From Zingiber officinale (lineage: Eukaryota > Streptophyta > Magnoliopsida > Zingiberales > Zingiberaceae): a stretch of 64,000 nucleotides of DNA. The notes under the pieces are model-generated. The model searched no databases, was not told the DNA's origin, and saw nothing but the letters and a program-made list of their open reading frames with translations. The stretch spans positions 132,294,532-132,358,531 of the forward strand of contig NC_055996.1 of assembly GCF_018446385.1 (NCBI RefSeq). Direction: 5' to 3'. Below are positions 57,085-64,000 of this stretch, one piece after another. Both the position numbers and the translations under genes were made by a program. The stretch's first letter is position 1. Every line of letters starts with the position of its first letter.

Positions 57085-57595
57085 ATGGTGAAGGTTGTTG
57101 CTGTCTTGGGTAACAGTGAGGGTGTTAAGGGCACAATTTACTTCGTCCAGGAAGGAGATGGTGAGAAATCTCTTGAAATACTACTTGTGGAATGCTAAAT
57201 TCTTTTCAGATCTAGGGTTTCAACTTCAGCCATTTTGATTTTTCTGTGAATTTGTGATCCGATCTAATTTTGGGATATAAATCTCTGTGATAGGTCCAAC
57301 CACCGTCACCGGATCCATCACTGGCCTCAAGCCTGGGCTTCATGGCTTCCATGTGCATGCTCTTGGAGACACCACCAATGGATGCATGTCAACTGGTAAA
57401 ATTATTTACCTTTTCCTTCATGGCGATCTATTGAGTTGCAAGTTTCTGATTGAAAGGATTAAATTATTGATTATGTACTCATGCTCTTGTATACTGCAGG
57501 GCCTCATTTTAATCCTACTGGAAAGTTACATGGTGCTCCTGAAGATGAAAACTGACATGCTGGTGATCTATGCAATGCCACTGCTAGCGAGGATG
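57085..57595 (+). pseudogene. Captured cytosolic Cu/Zn superoxide dismutase, exons 1-3
   Basis: Three coding pieces with proper GT-AG borders and kept phase: 57085-57160 ([18 protein letters not shown]), 57294-57395 ([34 protein letters not shown]) and 57500-57595 ([17 protein letters not shown]). The copper-binding His pair of HGFHVH and the His of PHFNP are present. TGA replaces the arginine codon after DEN, and the exons for the C-terminal half (including the last Cu ligand) are absent. A genomic copy with introns points to DNA-level capture, not retroposition. Confidence 0.85.
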
Positions 57596-57734
57596 GTAAG
57601 TTACTTTATCATCAGCTCATGATGTTACTTTTGTTTTCTATTTTTACCCATATTTACTATAACGCTTTGTCTCGTAACAAAAAAAAAAATCAAATGATTT
57701 ACCCATTTACTATAACGCATTTACTATAAAATGA

Positions 57735-59879
<2,145 letters not shown>

Positions 59880-60215
59880 GTATGTATGTTTTGAAATATT
59901 CGTTCCTTGGATATACCGAACTATTATATCGCCTTCACAAGTATCGAAAATACACTTGCTAGATTTAAAAAATGAACTATCGCCTTCACAAGTATCGAAC
60001 TATCATATCGTCTTAACTCTTATCAGTTCACTTCTATTAATCTCTTGGAGTTGGATAAATATTATTCCTTTTGCTTTGATTCTGTTTAATTTTTATCAAG
60101 ATTGTGGTTATATCTAAGAGGTCAAGGAATATGCAAGCCAAGGTTCTAGGTGCTCTCTAGCCCACATTTTGCACCTCCTTTGAGCTGGAGATAGATATCT
60201 AAGAGGTCAAGGAAT

Positions 60216-60715
60216 ATGCAGGCCAAGGTGATATCTAATGGGGTCAGCATCATTCTACCATTCCTGATATCTGATCACCACCGAGCTGGTGTTCTTCGGC
60301 TGTTATCTTGTTTGATCATTGAAGATGTTCTTCAGGTATGTATTAGTATATGATTTTTCTTAAAAGGATGAATGTTTCCATGTGGAACTTAATTACCCTA
60401 TTCTTTACAGAAGTTTGGAATATTACCCAAATTGATTCTTTCATCTCATAAGTTGAAGTTTATATCTTACCAGGTTCATCCAGAAGAGCTAGGCACACTA
60501 ATTGAGATTCTCAAGAGTGATATGATAACAAGTGTTTCTGGATCTCAATACAAACTTCAAAATGATGCGAAATGTGATATGTTAGGTTCACTTTGGTGTA
60601 TCCTTGGAGCAAATAATGTAGCACAACGAGTATTTGGAGATGCCACTGGATTTTCATTATTATTGACCACACTACATAACTTTCAGAGTAGTGAGCTTCC
60701 AGATGTTCTGCAATA
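60216..60715 (+). pseudogene. Captured SPIRRIG-type BEACH protein exons
   Basis: Two exon pieces. 60216-60335 reads KVISNGVSIILPFLISDHHR and LLSCLIIEDVLQ, with a donor GTATG. 60474-60715 reads VHPEELGTLIEILKSDMI and QYKLQNDAKCDMLGSLWCIL, then QRVFGDATGFSLLLTTLH. From recall, these match the N-terminal armadillo-like part of plant BEACH/WD proteins of the SPIRRIG group (membrane trafficking and P-body function). A tract TCTAAGAGGTCAAGGAATATG occurs both at about 60114 and at 60198, showing local rearrangement. Confidence 0.65.
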
Positions 60716-60778
60716 CTTTTTTTTTGTGTGTTATGCACAATTTGTGAATTAATCTTACTTTTGGTTGGAGAATTACCT

Positions 60779-61385
60779 AGGATGCACTGCTCTCTTGCTT
60801 GAGACAATCAGCCCATTTCTTTCCCCTTGGGCTTCCCTGCATCAGCAAATCAGCTAGTGCTGCAACAGCACCATGCTCATCCACAATCATCTTCTTGAAG
60901 TCATGGATAGTAGAGAAGCTGAACAATGTAGCAGCTGCATTCTCCCTTGCCTCAGTAGTTAACCCATATCTCAGAACATATACTATTAATTCCAAACAAC
61001 CATTCTCCTCCATAATCTTTCTCTTGTTTTCATCATGAATAGTTATGTTCAATATTGCAGTCAGGGCATTCTCTTGAGCAACTGAATTTGTAGACCGGAA
61101 AAGCCGGTAGAGAGCTGGGATTGTTCCACCCTCTGCAATGAAAGACCTATTCTCCTTCTCGATTTTTGCCATTAATCGGAGTTCACGGGCTGCAACAGCC
61201 TTCACTTCCTGCGATCCAGCTGATAATTGTTCTACTAGCATTAACACTGTGATTCGGTTAGCTTTGATTGCTGTGATTCGGTTAGCTGCTAATGATGTTG
61301 GGAGTCTGAACAAGGCCTCGATGTTTGAAGTCTTGATTGAGTTGCTTCTTTTTTGGAAGACAAATGGTTTATTGCCATTCTTCAT
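60779..61385 (-). pseudogene. Captured U-box/ARM-repeat protein fragment
   Basis: The longest open piece in the CACTA, about 200 codons on the minus strand. It holds armadillo repeats (LVEQLSAGSQEVKAVAAREL, GGTIPALYRLF, AQENALTAILNITIH, ARENAAATLFSFS, HGAVAALADLL) of the plant U-box E3 ligase (PUB) kind. The U-box itself and the C-terminus are absent. There is a duplicated AANRITAIKANRIT near the N-terminal end. Its orientation is opposite to every other fragment. It could be translated if transcribed, but no promoter is evident. Confidence 0.78.
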
Positions 61386-61854
61386 TGTTTTAGTAGGTCT
61401 TGTGGATGCAGGTTGATAGAGTATAAATATGAACTATTGTGACATCTTTGACTTGAGGAATCATATAATAGTTTTTGGTAGGATGCTGTGTGGTATTGTT
61501 CTCTGCCACAAGTTATGCGCTAAAAAAGCATGGTTAATTTGTTGTTAACTGTGGATATTATAGATTTTTGAAGTACATGATGATTTGTTATTGACTTGCA
61601 TACAAAAGAAGAGAAGTTTATTTACTATGTGTAGTTCTTGTTTGTGTGAACTCTTAATCATTTTCTATTTATTTCAGGTTCTTCATAACATTACTGTTGC
61701 AGAATACTTTCACTGGAATATGCTACGTGATTCAATAACTCCTATTTTTCCACTGGACTGTTAATCTATTTTGATTTTGTGGATAACTTTGCTGCAAACT
61801 ATGCTATGAAGAGAGTTTATTATGTCAACTATGCATTGGGGATATCTGGACGCA
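61386..61854. other. Intron-like sequence
   Basis: AT-rich, no coding frame. It ends at a CGCAG acceptor that opens the first SEC-like exon. Confidence 0.45.
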
Positions 61855-63127
61855 GGAAACCTTGCTGGCATCTATTATGAGCAAAGTCAACTTGACATGG
61901 CATTTCTGCATTACAAGCAAGCTATCAACTGTGATTCTACCTTTATTGAAGCTTACAATAATCTAGTAAGTTGATAATGGTCTAATATGTCAAAATGTGG
62001 CATCCTTCTTGATGGTGAGCCAGGTTAGTTAATGATCGACTTTCTTGCACATTAAAAGGGGAATGCTCTCAAAGACGCTGGACATGCTCTCAAAGACGCT
62101 GGACATTATAGGGTGACTTTTTAATTTGGACATTTTTATTCTCTTAAGTTTTTTTTCCTTGTTGAATAACTTCATTTTAATAATTTTTCCCAAGTCATGC
62201 TTTGCTTTACAACCTAACCATCCACAAGCATTGTCAAGCCTTGGCAGCATATACATGGATTGGTAAGCTTTAGAAATGTTTGATGGCAACTGTGCGGATA
62301 GTTTATTTTTGTTCCTTAATGAAACTTCTCTTCATGTAGCAACATGATGAGTGTTCCTGCATCATTCTATAAGGCAACTTTAGCAGTTACAACAGGGATA
62401 TCTGCGCCCTTCAACAACTTGGCTATTATATACAAGCAACAGGTAGAGTACTATATCTGTCTTTTTCATTGCAATCATGTACTAACAACATGTTCATTGC
62501 CATCATGCCCTCGCAATCATGCTTGGTTTTTTGTCAAACAGTTGGCTACATCACGTTTATGTTTTAACAGGATACAGTTAGAATGCCATCTAGACTGCTA
62601 TGAGATTGAAGCGAGAAGGATCATCAGTGATGGATGGTCGTTGACCATTTAGTGCAACTACCTCTCATTTTAGTGGGGAAGCATCTGCATTGGCTTTGAC
62701 AAATACAGTTTAAAATATTTTATTGGATCAAACTTTTCTTAGGGATATGAATTCCAGTTTACTATGTGGAATTTTTGTAAAAATCACTTCTCGCTTTTAT
62801 TTCTTCCTTATTCAATCATGAGATTTTTGTCTGTTTATATTGGCAAGATACTTCGGCTAATTTTGTTAATTTGGTAGATACTAGGCAGCACCTACACAGC
62901 TACACTGCTAGTTCAACCTTTGCTTCCTGTGTGGATATTCAATCATGAGAATTGCTGCTTTCTTCTAGTTCTTCCCAGACTGCTGTTGATGGTCTTGTCA
63001 ATAGAGGGAACACATTTAAGGAGATTGGTAGAGTTACTGAAGCAATTCAGGATTATATACGTGCTATGAATATCAGACCAACTATGCCTGAAGCCCATGA
63101 AAATTTGGCTTCAGCTTACAAAGATAG
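61855..63127 (+). pseudogene. Captured SECRET AGENT-type O-GlcNAc transferase TPR exons
   Basis: Five exon pieces of the TPR region of a plant nucleocytoplasmic O-GlcNAc transferase (SEC type). 61855-61965 reads NLAGIYYEQSQLDMAFLHYK. 62059-62110 reads NALKDAGHALKDAGHYR. 62211-62262 reads QPNHPQALSSLGSIYMDW. 62340-62442 reads ASFYKATLAVTTGISAPFNN. 62979-63127 reads VDGLVNRGNTFKEIGRVTEA and RPTMPEAHENLASAYK. Most junctions keep GT/AG. A 21-base unit CATGCTCTCAAAGACGCTGGA is duplicated in the second piece, adding seven residues and upsetting the 34-residue TPR spacing. The catalytic domain is absent. Normal SEC glycosylates Ser/Thr of DELLA and other regulators; this fragment cannot. Confidence 0.8.
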
Positions 63128-63483
63128 GTAATTTCTTCTTTGAATTTGTGCCGGTGTTGGACTATATCAGTATCTTACATCTATGATTCTTCTTTCTATT
63201 TATTTGTGGTTGAGATAATTGATGAATGTTTCTCTTGTTAAGCATTCCAATTACTCATCTTGTTACCTGGTGCTCTTACTGCTTTTTCAACTATGATTTT
63301 TTGTCTTGATTTACTAATATATTATTTATGTGTTTTTACAGTTTACAAATCTCAAGTACTCGGTTCGAGTGGGCTGAATGTATGCTAGATTACATTTGAA
63401 GTGCGGTTCTACCTTGATGTGTTAAAAGAATGTTCTACCTTGATTTTGATATCTATTAGCTAGCTTTTGATGTAAAAAGAATG
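63128..63483. other. AT-rich tail of captured region
   Basis: Intron-like sequence after the last SEC-like exon (donor GTAATT at 63128). Nothing recognised. Confidence 0.4.
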
Positions 63484-63660
63484 TTTGGGTATTTTATGGA
63501 TACTGTTGTAAGAAGATTATTTATATAATTTGTGAATATTTGTGTATTTTATGGATACTGTTGTAAGAAGATTATTTATATAATTTGTGAATATTTGTGT
63601 ATTTTATGGATATTGTTGAATGAAGAATATTTGTATAATTTGTGAATATTTGTGTATTTT
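63484..63660. repeat. 55-bp tandem repeat, about 3 copies
   Basis: Units beginning TATTTTATGGATACTGTTG start at 63490, 63545 and 63600. The first two are almost identical and the third diverges. This could be part of the CACTA right subterminal region, but it shares no motif with the left one. Confidence 0.88.
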
Positions 63661-63726
63661 TTTTTATTATTGTCGGTTTTTCATTATTTCAGAAATCAAA
63701 TTTGTGCTGTTAAAAAATATACATAT

Positions 63727-64000
63727 TGTTGGTTGCTACTCGGAAAACCTAGAGGTTCCACTGTACAAAAATTTTGTACAAAGGTCTGAACCTTTTCCTA
63801 GCTACCATGTGTTCTTTTAAATTAAATTTTGGATCGCCTGCGGAACTTAACACGTTTGATCCAAAACTTAATCTATTCGTTCTTTTAGGTTTTGACTTGG
63901 GTCTCCTGCGGAACTTAACACGTTCAACCCAAATCACCTTAAGTTATTAATTCCATTAAATATTAATTTCCATAATTGGTTCCCAGTACTGACGTGGCGA
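63727..64000 (-). repeat. LTR of element-3 family, truncated by window end
   Basis: On the plus strand it starts TGTTGGTTGCTACTCGG. It is the reverse complement of the 3' end of the element 3 LTR (…CCGAATAGCAACCAACA), continuing through GATCTTTGTACAAAATTTTT-type sequence. It is therefore an LTR in minus orientation whose element lies beyond the window. It interrupts the CACTA region. Confidence 0.88.

Overview
This is a plant nuclear window, dense in transposons, with one intact host gene. It is almost certainly from a monocot. The evidence for a plant is the Copia and Gypsy LTR retrotransposon lineages (initiator-Met primer sites, a Tat-type Gypsy with two RNase H domains, a chromodomain Gypsy), a CACTA DNA transposon, and spliced fragments of plant genes. 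The GC-rich intronless glycosyltransferase CDS and its close match to the rice C-glucosyltransferase type point to a monocot. The look of the LTR families suggests Zingiberales (ginger relatives), but that is inference only.

Layout: (1) 1-3953 holds a truncated Copia relic (LTR plus N-terminal gag) and a decayed minus-strand Tat-type Gypsy relic (gag, degenerate primer site, and an LTR carrying 60-bp and 110-bp tandem arrays). (2) 3954-30190 is a Russian-doll stack. Copia element 1 (TSD GTTCG) sits in the 110-bp array of the Gypsy LTR. Its 3' LTR was split by element 2, a gag-only non-autonomous retrotransposon (TSD AAAGT). The gag of element 2 was split by element 3, another Copia (TSD GAGAG). 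(3) 30196-33924 is the remaining host island. It holds a methyltransferase-like fragment, a relic duplicate of the UGT 5' region, an intact UGT708-type C-glucosyltransferase gene (32149-33561), and a downstream UGT fragment. (4) 33925-44295 is a nearly complete Tat-lineage Gypsy on the minus strand, with an extra spliced antisense reading frame between pol and the 3' LTR. (5) 44296-48894 holds decayed sequence, a solo LTR (TSD ATTAT), and a Copia gag-protease relic. (6) 48895-55959 is a 2.97-kb LTR and the internal region of a minus-strand chromovirus, cut off by (7) a CACTA element starting at 55960. This element carries exon/intron fragments of at least six unrelated host genes: TTL/allantoin synthase, Cu/Zn SOD, a FabG-type reductase, a SPIRRIG-type BEACH protein, a U-box/ARM protein and the SECRET AGENT O-GlcNAc transferase. 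(8) From 63727 a new minus-strand LTR of the element-3 family runs off the window end.

The only gene likely to make a functional cellular enzyme is the UGT. Most of the rest records insertion, nesting, gene-fragment capture and decay. The most unusual loci are the multi-gene Pack-CACTA, the gag-only element 2, the antisense spliced ORF of the Tat element, and the duplicated relics on both sides of the UGT. All domain and family calls are from reading the sequence. No database search or alignment program was run, and LTR comparisons were made by eye.
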